The position numbers were made by a program, and so were the translations under genes. From Clostridiaceae bacterium (GTDB lineage Bacteria > Bacillota_I > Bacilli_A > Erysipelotrichales > Coprobacillaceae), in the NCBI GenBank assembly GCA_902363625.1, contig CABJAS010000008.1:177047-241046 (forward strand): a DNA stretch of 64,000 bases, given 5' to 3'. Under the pieces are notes generated by a model, which did not search any database, was not told where the DNA came from, and was given only the letters and a program-made list of their open reading frames with translations. Positions 16,839 through 24,447 of this stretch are shown here, piece after piece. The first letter of the stretch is position 1; each line of letters starts with the position of its first letter.

Positions 16839-16868
16839 TTGTGTTTGTTTTGCTTCACCGATTATAAT
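16839..16868 (+). promoter_or_regulatory. Promoter of the XRE-PurM fusion gene
   Basis: TTGTGT (16839-16844), 18-base spacer, TATAAT (16863-16868). The start site would fall near 16875, downstream of an in-frame ATG at 16839, which supports the start at 16896. Confidence 0.6.
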
Positions 16869-16895
16869 CAAGATAGAAAGCAAGGAGGAAATCAT

Positions 16896-18146
16896 ATGTT
16901 AGACAGTATCAAAGTAGGACGTTTTATTGCTGAAAAGAGAAAAGAGTTGGGACTTACACAGCAGCAGTTAGCGGAGCGTTTAAATATTTCTTTTCAAGCC
17001 GTATCAAAATGGGAAAATGGATCGACTTATCCTAATATTGAATCGTTATACGAGCTTGCCACAGCATTAAATGTCAGTGTCGATGAGATACTCATTGGAA
17101 ATGAAAAAGCGAAAGTTGGACTTTCCTACAGTAAAGCAGGGATTGATATCACATACACAGATACTATCAAAAGAGAAATGGCAAAGCATTTAGAAACAAA
17201 AGATCAGCGTGTTTTAAACGGATTAGGTCCTTTTGCCTCTTTATATGATATTCACTTCCCAAATATCAAAGAGCCTGTACTGGTCTTAAAATCAGAAGAA
17301 CCCGGATCAAAGCAGAAATTAGCAATGGAATATGGATACAGTGAATCGATCTGTCACGACATGATCAATCATTTAGTGAATGATATCATCGTGATGGGCG
17401 CAAAGCCTTTGGCTGTTTTAGATACCATTGTCTGTGCAAACGCACAAAAAGATACCATCACGGCATTAGTTAAAGGAATCTCAGACGCCTGCAAGGAAAA
17501 TGAATGCTCACTAGTCGGCGGGGAAACTTCCATCCAGCCGCAAGTTTTAGATCAAGGTGTTTATGTGCTGACTTCCAGTATCGCCGGAATTGTGGAAAAA
17601 CAAAAAATCTGTGACGGTTCTGCCATTCAAGAAGAAGATATTGTTTTAGCGATCGCATCCAATGGTTTACATACTAATGGCTATTCTTTAGTCCGTCTAT
17701 TAATGGATCAGATGCCGCAAATTAAACTGGATAAGATTGACGGTTTGACTTTTATTGAACAGATCATGAAACCTCACACTCCTTACTATAAAGCATTAAA
17801 GGACTTGTTCGCAAAAAATTGTCTGCATGGCATGGCACATATTACTGGGGGAGGCATAGAGGGAAATTTATCACGCATTATTCCTGATGGACTTACAGCT
17901 GAAATTGACTTATCAAAAATTCAATTACTGCCTATTTTCAAGTTTATTAAAACCCATGGAAATATCAGCGATGAAGAGATGCTGAATACTTTTAACTGCG
18001 GTGTTGGGTTTAACGTTGTTGTTCCTTTACATCAGGTTCAAGAGGTAAAGCAGCATATACAGCAATTCTATCCTTGTTATGAGATTGGAAAAATAAAAAA
18101 AGGTGTTCAAAAGATCACCTTTACCCAGCAGCTAAACTGGCTCTGA
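16896..18146 (+). CDS. HTH-XRE domain fused to a PurM-like (AIR synthase-related) enzyme
   Basis: A 416-residue fusion. Residues about 7-60 form a Cro/C1-type HTH (LGLTQQQLAERLNISFQAVS then WENG). From about 74 on, the protein follows phosphoribosylformylglycinamidine cyclo-ligase: YSKAGIDI, VNDIIVMGAKPL, LVGGET (206-211), SNGLHTNGYSLVR, AHITGGG (314-320) and TFNCGVGF. The ATP-site loop, normally DGVGTK, reads EEPGSK (134-139). No other purine gene is in the window. It may be a purine-responsive regulator, a PurM isozyme or something new. AAGGAGG precedes ATG 16896. The gene has its own promoter and terminator. Confidence 0.85.
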   Translation: MLDSIKVGRFIAEKRKELGLTQQQLAERLNISFQAVSKWENGSTYPNIESLYELATALNVSVDEILIGNEKAKVGLSYSKAGIDITYTDTIKREMAKHLETKDQRVLNGLGPFASLYDIHFPNIKEPVLVLKSEEPGSKQKLAMEYGYSESICHDMINHLVNDIIVMGAKPLAVLDTIVCANAQKDTITALVKGISDACKENECSLVGGETSIQPQVLDQGVYVLTSSIAGIVEKQKICDGSAIQEEDIVLAIASNGLHTNGYSLVRLLMDQMPQIKLDKIDGLTFIEQIMKPHTPYYKALKDLFAKNCLHGMAHITGGGIEGNLSRIIPDGLTAEIDLSKIQLLPIFKFIKTHGNISDEEMLNTFNCGVGFNVVVPLHQVQEVKQHIQQFYPCYEIGKIKKGVQKITFTQQLNWL

Positions 18147-18151
18147 TTCAA

Positions 18152-18175
18152 CCGGCTTTCTTAGCTGGCTTTTTT
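18152..18175 (+). terminator. Terminator of the XRE-PurM gene
   Basis: CCGGCT (18152-18157) pairs with AGCTGG (18163-18168, one G-U) and is followed by CTTTTTT. Confidence 0.75.
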
Positions 18176-18238
18176 ATTAAGTGGGTGATTAGATATTAAT
18201 AAAAGCTCAAAATAAAACAGCCTATTTTTTATAAAGAA

Positions 18239-18266
18239 AATGAGTATCCCCTAAGGCATACTCATT
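18239..18266 (-). terminator. Terminator after the MerR relic
   Basis: AATGAGTAT (18239-18247) and ATACTCATT (18258-18266) form a perfect stem; TTTTCTTT follows on the minus strand. Confidence 0.65.
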
Positions 18267-18352
18267 TATTTTCTGATTAAACATCCCTCATAGTTGTGAA
18301 GGGTATCTAGTGAAATACTAAATTTCTTTCTGACTTCAGCGATGATCATCAT
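18266..18352 (-). pseudogene. Truncated MerR regulator relic
   Basis: A 28-codon frame beginning MMIIAEVRKKFSISLDTLHNYEG closely resembles the first HTH helices of the MerR protein encoded at 15078-15443 (IAEVSRQFCLSGDTLRYYE), then breaks into CLIRK and a stop. A MerR-type promoter lies directly upstream and a terminator directly downstream, so the flanks of a merR gene survive while about three quarters of the coding region is gone. It could also be a transcribed micro-peptide. Confidence 0.65.
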
Positions 18353-18383
18353 GCCTTCTTTGTTAAATTCTATCTATAAGTTT

Positions 18384-18414
18384 ATTGTATACCTTTGAAT
18401 GAACTCAAAGTCAA
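18384..18414 (-). promoter_or_regulatory. MerR-type promoter before the relic
   Basis: Minus-strand -35 TTGACT (18409-18414) with -10 TACAAT (18384-18389, 19-base spacer) or TATACA (18386-18391, 17). The dyad CTTTGAATGAACTCAAAG (18393-18410) occupies the spacer and differs in sequence from the other two MerR dyads. Confidence 0.6.
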
Positions 18415-18432
18415 GAAAGACGTTCTCTTTTA

Positions 18433-18573
18433 CTAATGATGACAATGCCTCTGACAATTCCCACAGCCACAGCTGCATTGAATGGATTTCCCAGCTTTTT
18501 TATCTTTTATCATATTACGAATGATCAAGGCAACAACCAAGACCACAATTAAACCAACAAATAATGTTCCCAT
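18433..18573 (-). CDS. FeoB-associated Cys-rich membrane protein
   Basis: A 46-residue protein: one membrane helix (about residues 2-20), a KDKKAGKS basic stretch and a cysteine/histidine-rich tail (CSCGCGNCQRHCHH). Such small proteins are regularly encoded right after feoB and are thought to assist iron transport. AAGGAG before ATG 18573 sets the start. It is the last gene of the feo operon, 22 bases after feoB. Confidence 0.85.
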   Translation of the reverse strand: MGTLFVGLIVVLVVALIIRNMIKDKKAGKSIQCSCGCGNCQRHCHH

Positions 18574-18595
18574 AATTGACTCCTTTCCGAATGGA

Positions 18596-20974
18596 TTATT
18601 TAGCCCCCAGTACACTGCTTACATTTAACTGATGACTTTCTTTATAAGGTCTGAATAGTAAGAATAAGAAGATGACAGTGATCACTAAAGCAATGATTGT
18701 TCCGATACTAAAAGCCCCAGTGATAAAGAAAGTCGCAAACTGATAGACACACAATGCAACGGCATAGGCTAATACAGTTTGATATCCTACTGCAAACCAG
18801 AACCATTTAGCGTTATTCATTTCTCTTTTAATAGCGCCCATAGCCGCGAAGCATGGTGCACATAATAAGTTGAATACTAAGAATGAGTAAGCCGCTGCTG
18901 CTGTCATGCTGGCAGCCAGTAGTGTCCAAATTTCAGTTCCATTTTCAGCCACCTCAGAGTAACCAAACAAGATACCGAATGTTCCAACAACGTTTTCTTT
19001 AGCCACCAAACCTGTAATAGCGGCTACAGCAGACTTCCAATCTCCCCATCCCAGCGGAGTAAATAACCAAGCAATCGCATTTCCAATAGAGGCTAAGATA
19101 CTATGATCCAGTTCCATTGCATCTAGCATTCTGAATTGACCATCAACCCAACCGAAGTATGAAGTAAACCAAACAAAGATTGTTGATAATAAGATGATTG
19201 TTCCAGCTTTTTTAATAAATGACCAGCCACGTTCCCACATGCTTCTTAAAACATTGCTTATCGTAGGCATATGATAGGCAGGTAATTCCATAACAAACGG
19301 AGCCGGATCTCCGGCAAACATTTTGGTTTTTTTAAGTATAATTCCTGAACATACAATAGCGGCGATTCCAACAAAGTAAGCACTTGGAGCAACCCACCAT
19401 GCACCACCGAATAAGGCTCCTGATATTAGAGCGATAATCGGTAATTTTGCACTGCAGGGAATGAATGTCGTCGTCATGATCGTCATTTTGCGATCACGAT
19501 CATTTTCAATCGTTCTTGATGCCATAATTCCCGGAACACCACAACCGGTTCCGATCAGCATTGGAATGAATGATTTTCCTGATAAACCAAATTTTCTAAA
19601 AATTCTATCCATGATGAAAGCCACACGCGCCATATAGCCGCAAGCTTCCAGAAATGCTAAAAATAAGAATAGAACTAACATTTGCGGGACAAATCCTAAA
19701 ACTGCTCCAACCCCGGCTACAATCCCATCTAAGATCAGTCCTTTAAGCCAGTCTGCACAATTCAGGGCATCCAATCCTGATTCAAGGATTCCCGGAATAC
19801 CCGGCACCCAAATACCAAATTCAGATGGATCCGGTTCTCCGGCTTCCACAATTTCAGTCGCTTGAGCCACAACAGAATCATTAAGAGTCACAGTTTCGGT
19901 CACATTTTCCTCTTCGTCCATGATTTCCGCAACACTTTCCCCTTCATCGAAAGCAACTAAGATTTGATCAGCACGTTCATAATCTTCGGCTGCATTTTCA
20001 TAATCAGTCGTCCCGATGCTGAACAGATGCCATCCATCCCCAAAGACACCGTCATTTGCCCAGTCGGTAGCCCAGCCCCCTACTGTCGTAACAGAGACAA
20101 CATAGACTAAGATCATGACTAAGGCAAAAATGGGCAGCGCTAAGAAACGATTGGTCACAATATGATCGATTTTATCAGAAACGGTTAACTTACCTTTGCT
20201 GTTTTTCTTGCAGCATTCATCAATAATTGATGAAATATAAAGATAACGTTCATTCGTGATAATACTTTCCGTATCATCGTCCATGGCTTCTTCAATCTCT
20301 TTGATTTCATCTTCAATGTTAGGTACAATGTCCATTTGAGACAGAATCTTATCATCTTTTTCTAATAATTTGATAGCGAAGAAACGTTTTTGTTCATTAG
20401 AAATCTGATTTCCTATTTTATCTTCGATACGATTCAATATCTTTTCAACGTCACTTTGGAATTGATGTACAGCCGATGTCTTTTGATTCTGCTTTGCTAA
20501 ACGAACAGCACGATCTGCTACTTCTTTAATTCCATCTCCCTTTAAAGCGGAAATTTCAACAACTTCACAGCCTAGTTTTTCACTTAAACGATCAATGTAA
20601 ATCTGATCTCCTGATTTTTTTACAATATCCATCATATTTACAGCAATAATGACAGGTATTCCCAGTTCCATTAACTGTGTAGATAAATATAGGTTTCTTT
20701 CAATATTGGTTCCATCCACAATATTCAAAATGACATCCGGCTTTTCATTAATTAAGTAATTTCTTGCCACGACTTCTTCTAATGTATAAGGGGAAAGCGA
20801 GTAAATCCCCGGTAAGTCCATGATCACTGCATCTTTATGTCCCTTTAATTTTCCTTCTTTTTTCTCTACAGTTACCCCCGGCCAGTTTCCAACAAACTGA
20901 TTGGATCCTGTTAAAGCATTAAATAAAGTTGTTTTCCCGCAATTGGGATTCCCGGCTAAAGCTATCTTAATCAT
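18596..20974 (-). CDS. feoB: Ferrous iron transporter FeoB
   Basis: A 792-residue membrane protein importing Fe2+. The N-terminal G domain has GNPNCGKTT (residues 8-16), DLPGIYSLSP and NMMD; a helical GDI domain follows. The membrane part has the Gate motifs, with GTGCGVPGIMASRTIENDRD and PCSAKLPI conserved. A large acidic extracellular loop after the first membrane segment ends in GIWVPGIP, as in other clostridial-type FeoBs. AGGAGG with good spacing sets ATG 20974, 15 codons inside the longest frame. It follows feoA by 51 bases, with a repeat of the feo operator in the gap. Confidence 0.97.
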   Translation of the reverse strand: MIKIALAGNPNCGKTTLFNALTGSNQFVGNWPGVTVEKKEGKLKGHKDAVIMDLPGIYSLSPYTLEEVVARNYLINEKPDVILNIVDGTNIERNLYLSTQLMELGIPVIIAVNMMDIVKKSGDQIYIDRLSEKLGCEVVEISALKGDGIKEVADRAVRLAKQNQKTSAVHQFQSDVEKILNRIEDKIGNQISNEQKRFFAIKLLEKDDKILSQMDIVPNIEDEIKEIEEAMDDDTESIITNERYLYISSIIDECCKKNSKGKLTVSDKIDHIVTNRFLALPIFALVMILVYVVSVTTVGGWATDWANDGVFGDGWHLFSIGTTDYENAAEDYERADQILVAFDEGESVAEIMDEEENVTETVTLNDSVVAQATEIVEAGEPDPSEFGIWVPGIPGILESGLDALNCADWLKGLILDGIVAGVGAVLGFVPQMLVLFLFLAFLEACGYMARVAFIMDRIFRKFGLSGKSFIPMLIGTGCGVPGIMASRTIENDRDRKMTIMTTTFIPCSAKLPIIALISGALFGGAWWVAPSAYFVGIAAIVCSGIILKKTKMFAGDPAPFVMELPAYHMPTISNVLRSMWERGWSFIKKAGTIILLSTIFVWFTSYFGWVDGQFRMLDAMELDHSILASIGNAIAWLFTPLGWGDWKSAVAAITGLVAKENVVGTFGILFGYSEVAENGTEIWTLLAASMTAAAAYSFLVFNLLCAPCFAAMGAIKREMNNAKWFWFAVGYQTVLAYAVALCVYQFATFFITGAFSIGTIIALVITVIFLFLLFRPYKESHQLNVSSVLGAK

Positions 20975-20992
20975 TTTATTCCCTCCTATTTT

Positions 20993-21008
20993 GTTAGTTC
21001 GCTCTAAC
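20993..21008. promoter_or_regulatory. Internal feo operator copy
   Basis: GTTAG-N6-CTAAC between feoA and feoB, the same arms as the promoter operator at 21501-21516. It resembles the core of DtxR/IdeR-type operators, suggesting iron-repressor binding inside the operon. Confidence 0.5.
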
Positions 21009-21025
21009 TTAAATATCAAAAAAAA

Positions 21026-21247
21026 TTATTCTACAATAATCATTGAAGCATCTGCCTTACGCAATGACAGTTCATATCCTCGCACAGTTACTTCTAGCGG
21101 ATCGCCTAATGGTGCTACTTTTCTCACAAAAATTTCTACACCTTTAGTTATTCCCATATCCATGATACGTCGTTTAACCGGTCCCTCTCCCTCTAACTTA
21201 ATCACCTTTACCGTGTCACCGCATTTAATCTCTTTCAATGTTTTCAT
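21026..21247 (-). CDS. feoA: Ferrous iron transport protein FeoA
   Basis: A 73-residue SH3-like protein: KEIKCGDTVKVIKLEGEGPVKRRIMDMGITKGVEIFVRKVAPLGDP has the FeoA pattern with the conserved R-R-x-x-D-M-G-I-T-x-G turn. FeoA binds and stimulates FeoB. It is the second of two tandem feoA genes; the first ends 11 bases upstream. Confidence 0.92.
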   Translation of the reverse strand: MKTLKEIKCGDTVKVIKLEGEGPVKRRIMDMGITKGVEIFVRKVAPLGDPLEVTVRGYELSLRKADASMIIVE

Positions 21248-21258
21248 GTAAATCCCCC

Positions 21259-21480
21259 CTATCTTACCATGATTTTATTTGCCATATCTTTACCAATGGC
21301 AACTCTTGAGTCCTTTACGTTGACGATCATATTTCCACCTATTTCGGAAACAACCATCACTGTTCCACCCGGAACAAAACCAAGATTTTCTAAAAAGCGT
21401 CGTGTCTCCTCTTTACCGCCGACTTTACAAATAATATTGGGTTCTCCAATTTTCACCATACTTAAGGGCATCATCATCAT
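21259..21480 (-). CDS. FeoA family protein, second copy
   Basis: A 73-residue FeoA-domain protein, first gene of the feo operon. EETRRFLENLGFVPGGTVMVVSEIGGNMIVNVKDSRVAIGKDMANKIMV matches the FeoA fold. Four consecutive ATG codons begin the frame; AAGGAAAG lies upstream, so the exact first codon is uncertain by a few residues. Dual FeoA proteins are common in anaerobic Firmicutes. Confidence 0.88.
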   Translation of the reverse strand: MMMMPLSMVKIGEPNIICKVGGKEETRRFLENLGFVPGGTVMVVSEIGGNMIVNVKDSRVAIGKDMANKIMVR

Positions 21481-21500
21481 CTTCTTTCCTTTTTACTAAT

Positions 21501-21556
21501 GTTAGTATATTCTAACACATGTATATTGTCAAGTTTTTTTGTTAGAATAGAATAAC
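21501..21556 (-). promoter_or_regulatory. feo promoter with two DtxR-like operators
   Basis: Minus-strand -35 TTGACA (21527-21532), 17-base spacer, -10 TATACT (21504-21509). TGTTAG-N6-CTAACA (21500-21517) covers the -10. A second copy, GTTAG-N6-ATAAC (21541-21556, one mismatch), lies upstream of the -35, centred 40 bases away. Iron-dependent repression is inferred. Confidence 0.7.
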
Positions 21557-21583
21557 TTTATAAAACAATTTTCGTTCTTAACT

Positions 21584-21608
21584 AAAAAAGATCATGGATT
21601 CTCCATGA
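21584..21608 (-). terminator. Terminator after the flotillin gene
   Basis: TCATGGA (21592-21598) and TCCATGA (21602-21608) form the stem; TTTTTT follows on the minus strand. Confidence 0.75.
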
Positions 21609-21623
21609 ACTTCTTCTCACTTA

Positions 21624-23084
21624 TTATTTATCCTCATCGTTTCCTTGGTCGGTCATTTTACCACCTAAGAAACCAACAATCGCACTCTTTAAATCAATCC
21701 CAATAGATTCATTCATCCCTTCACTGACCTGAGTCGCCGTTTTGACGATATCGGATACTAATTTAGCGCTGTTTCCTTCACCATACATCGTAATCTTATC
21801 TACTTTTTCTAATGGCTTAGCCGCTGCTTCCACTGCTTTAGGCAGCATATTGAAATACATTTCCATAACCGCCGCTTCTCCATATTTTTTCATTGCTTCC
21901 GCTTTTTTATCTAATGCTTCTGCTTCCGCAACCCCTTTGGCTTCAATCGCTCTGGCTTCTGCCTCTCCTTTAGCTGTGATCCCGGCAGCTTCCTGTTCCA
22001 TCTGATACTTTACTGCTTCGGCATCCGCTTTTTTTGCTTCGGCTTCTCTTTGTTTTTCAAAGAGTTTAGCTTCCGCATCTTTTTGGCGTTTATAAAGCTC
22101 AGCATCCGCTTTTTGCTGAGCGGCAAACTTTTCAGCTTCTGCCTGTTTTCTAATCTCAGCATCCAAACTTTGTTCTTTGACTTCTACTTCTTTACGTTTT
22201 AATTCAATTTCTTTTTCCTGCTTCATGATATTTGCATCAGCAGTCGCTACCTCGATTGACTTACGAGACTGTTCCTCTTGAATCCTATAAGCAGCATCTG
22301 CTTCGGCTTGTTTTGCATCAGCAATCTTTTTCAATTCAGCTTGCTTAATAGCTAATTCATTATTACGTTCAGCAATTTTTGTTTCCGCATCTACTTTCGC
22401 ATCATTCGCTTCCTGAGAAGCTTTTGCCTGTGCCTGAGCAATATCTCTTTCACTGACAGCACGAGAAATAGCCGCATTCTTTTGAATCTTCACGATGTTA
22501 TCAACCCCTAGGTTTTCAATCACACCGTTTCCATCCACAAAATTCTGAACATTAAAAGAGACGATATCTAATCCCATTTTGGCTAAGTCAGGTTCTGCAT
22601 TTTCTTTTACCAACTCCGCAAACTTTTGACGATCTGACACCATTTCTTCAAGATTCATACGTCCAACGATTTCACGCATGTTTCCTTCTAGTACTTCTCT
22701 TGCGACATTTGCGATATATTCTACCGGTTTATTTAAAAAGTTCTGAGCCGCCAGATTCAAACGATCGGAATCATCACTAATCTTAATATTAACAGCAGCA
22801 TCCACATTAATATTGATATAATCCGCTGTTGGCACCGCATTTGATGTTTTGACATCAATCGGTATTAATTGCAGATTTAATTCATCTTTCTTTTCCAAGA
22901 AAGGTATTTTAATCCCTGCTTTCCCAATTAATACTTTAGGCTGTTTTCTTAATCCGGAAATAATATAAGCTGTATCCGGAGAAGCCTTCACATACCCCGT
23001 AACCACGATGACGATGACTAAAGCAAAAATAATAACACCTATGATGACTGGAAGATTGCTTGTCAGCATATCCATAATATCCAT
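21624..23084 (-). CDS. floT: Flotillin-like protein (FloT family)
   Basis: A 486-residue SPFH-domain membrane scaffold protein. One N-terminal membrane segment (about 12-30) is followed by the SPFH/PHB domain (residues about 35-200) and a long alanine/glutamate/lysine-rich coiled coil (about 230-420, many EAEAK-type repeats), then a conserved tail (VMEMYFNMLPKAVEAAAKPLEKVDKI). Flotillins organise membrane domains. Two ATGs compete: the one at 23090 abuts GGGAGGG, whereas ATG 23084 is 7 bases away and is preferred. It is a single gene with its own terminator. Confidence 0.93.
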   Translation of the reverse strand: MDIMDMLTSNLPVIIGVIIFALVIVIVVTGYVKASPDTAYIISGLRKQPKVLIGKAGIKIPFLEKKDELNLQLIPIDVKTSNAVPTADYININVDAAVNIKISDDSDRLNLAAQNFLNKPVEYIANVAREVLEGNMREIVGRMNLEEMVSDRQKFAELVKENAEPDLAKMGLDIVSFNVQNFVDGNGVIENLGVDNIVKIQKNAAISRAVSERDIAQAQAKASQEANDAKVDAETKIAERNNELAIKQAELKKIADAKQAEADAAYRIQEEQSRKSIEVATADANIMKQEKEIELKRKEVEVKEQSLDAEIRKQAEAEKFAAQQKADAELYKRQKDAEAKLFEKQREAEAKKADAEAVKYQMEQEAAGITAKGEAEARAIEAKGVAEAEALDKKAEAMKKYGEAAVMEMYFNMLPKAVEAAAKPLEKVDKITMYGEGNSAKLVSDIVKTATQVSEGMNESIGIDLKSAIVGFLGGKMTDQGNDEDK

Positions 23085-23321
23085 GTCCATCCCTCCCTTT
23101 TCCTATCTCTATTTTATCATTTTTCACTTCACTAGGGCAACAGATATCGACAAAACTCATCCTATCCTCTCCTTGCCTCTTATTATATATTCTATCTTTT
23201 TTATAAAAATACTCCCTTTTAGAAAAGACTGCTGATAAAATCCATGTCTATGAATCATAGAGTCTCATCTCGTTGACTATTTAGTATTTAACCGATATTC
23301 TTTAAGTAGGGAGGGGTTCTT

Positions 23322-24434
23322 ATGACAACCAATGAATTCAGTAAATTAATCAAAGAAAGACGCACTCGATTACACCTTACACAAAAGGAATTGGCAGATC
23401 AATTACACGTTTCCAATAAAACTATTTCACGCTGGGAAACCGGCAGCGGATATCCGGATATCGAAACAATTCCCCAACTTGCGAAAATTTTAGAATTGGA
23501 TTATGAAGAATTATTGGATGGCAATACCTATATTGCAAAAAAAGAAAAACAAAAGAAAAAACGCTATCAACTAGTGATTGGCATTCTATGCTTCTTATGC
23601 TGTTGGCTCGCTCTTTTATATTATCGTGATTCAAGAGGATTCCAAAGCAAGTATACCAATAAAAATTTACTGGTCAGCGGGGATATGGTCAATAAAGCTA
23701 TTTTAGATTATCAAGCACCTACAAAACCGATTGATCAAGGAACTAATGGTATTGTATTATACTATTTAAATGTTTATGATACCCAGAAACATACTCAGCT
23801 ACTAAAAAGCATAAAAGTAGATCAACTGATTAAAATTGCCCAAAAGGAATTGACTTCACCATCCGATTTAAAATGGCTTGCGACCATGCATTTCAGCTAT
23901 CAAAATGAAGCCTTATTAAAAATCCATGTTTATCAGGATGATCAAAAAACATACTTCCTTTTTAATCAAAACGGAAATTACATGGATATTAGCACAGGTG
24001 ACCTCTATTACTATGACGGACTGCTTGAAATCGGTTTACAGATTTTTGCTGATGATTTAAGCCACTACAATTTTGAACATAGCATTGAGAATAAAAGTGA
24101 AGGTTTAAAAGATGTTGATGAAGATAAAAAAATGACTCTGCTTAAAAAGCTGTTAGCCCGTCCGAACTTTCAATTTGAGGAAAATACGCTTATTTTAAGG
24201 GATCCCCAAGAGAATAAACAATATTTGATATTAATCGGACAGGATTTAGATTATACTGAGATTACCACCGAATTTGAAGAAGGAAATTTAGCGATTAAAA
24301 TCAGAGGAAATAATGTCCTTCTTGCCAATAAGTACATTCATGTATTTGAAATCACTCAACAAGCAGAATCGATCAGCATCACCATTAATGATGAAAGTGC
24401 GATCATCTCAAACTATGAGATTTATTCTGAATAA
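23322..24434 (+). CDS. Membrane-anchored XRE family regulator
   Basis: A 370-residue protein with an N-terminal Cro/C1 HTH (LHLTQKELADQLHVSNKTISRWE, residues about 17-39), a lysine-rich linker (KKEKQKKKR), one membrane segment (about 82-100) and a large extracytoplasmic domain rich in beta strands that is not recognised. Such layouts are thought to sense envelope or external signals while binding DNA. No partner gene is obvious; the next gene is convergent. GGGAGGGG precedes the ATG. Confidence 0.75.
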   Translation: MTTNEFSKLIKERRTRLHLTQKELADQLHVSNKTISRWETGSGYPDIETIPQLAKILELDYEELLDGNTYIAKKEKQKKKRYQLVIGILCFLCCWLALLYYRDSRGFQSKYTNKNLLVSGDMVNKAILDYQAPTKPIDQGTNGIVLYYLNVYDTQKHTQLLKSIKVDQLIKIAQKELTSPSDLKWLATMHFSYQNEALLKIHVYQDDQKTYFLFNQNGNYMDISTGDLYYYDGLLEIGLQIFADDLSHYNFEHSIENKSEGLKDVDEDKKMTLLKKLLARPNFQFEENTLILRDPQENKQYLILIGQDLDYTEITTEFEEGNLAIKIRGNNVLLANKYIHVFEITQQAESISITINDESAIISNYEIYSE

Positions 24435-24447
24435 AGATAGGTTTAAA

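Noticed and set aside
18596..20974. Acidic insertion in the FeoB extracellular loop as novel
   Set aside because: The loop with GIWVPGIP is typical of FeoB proteins of anaerobic Firmicutes.
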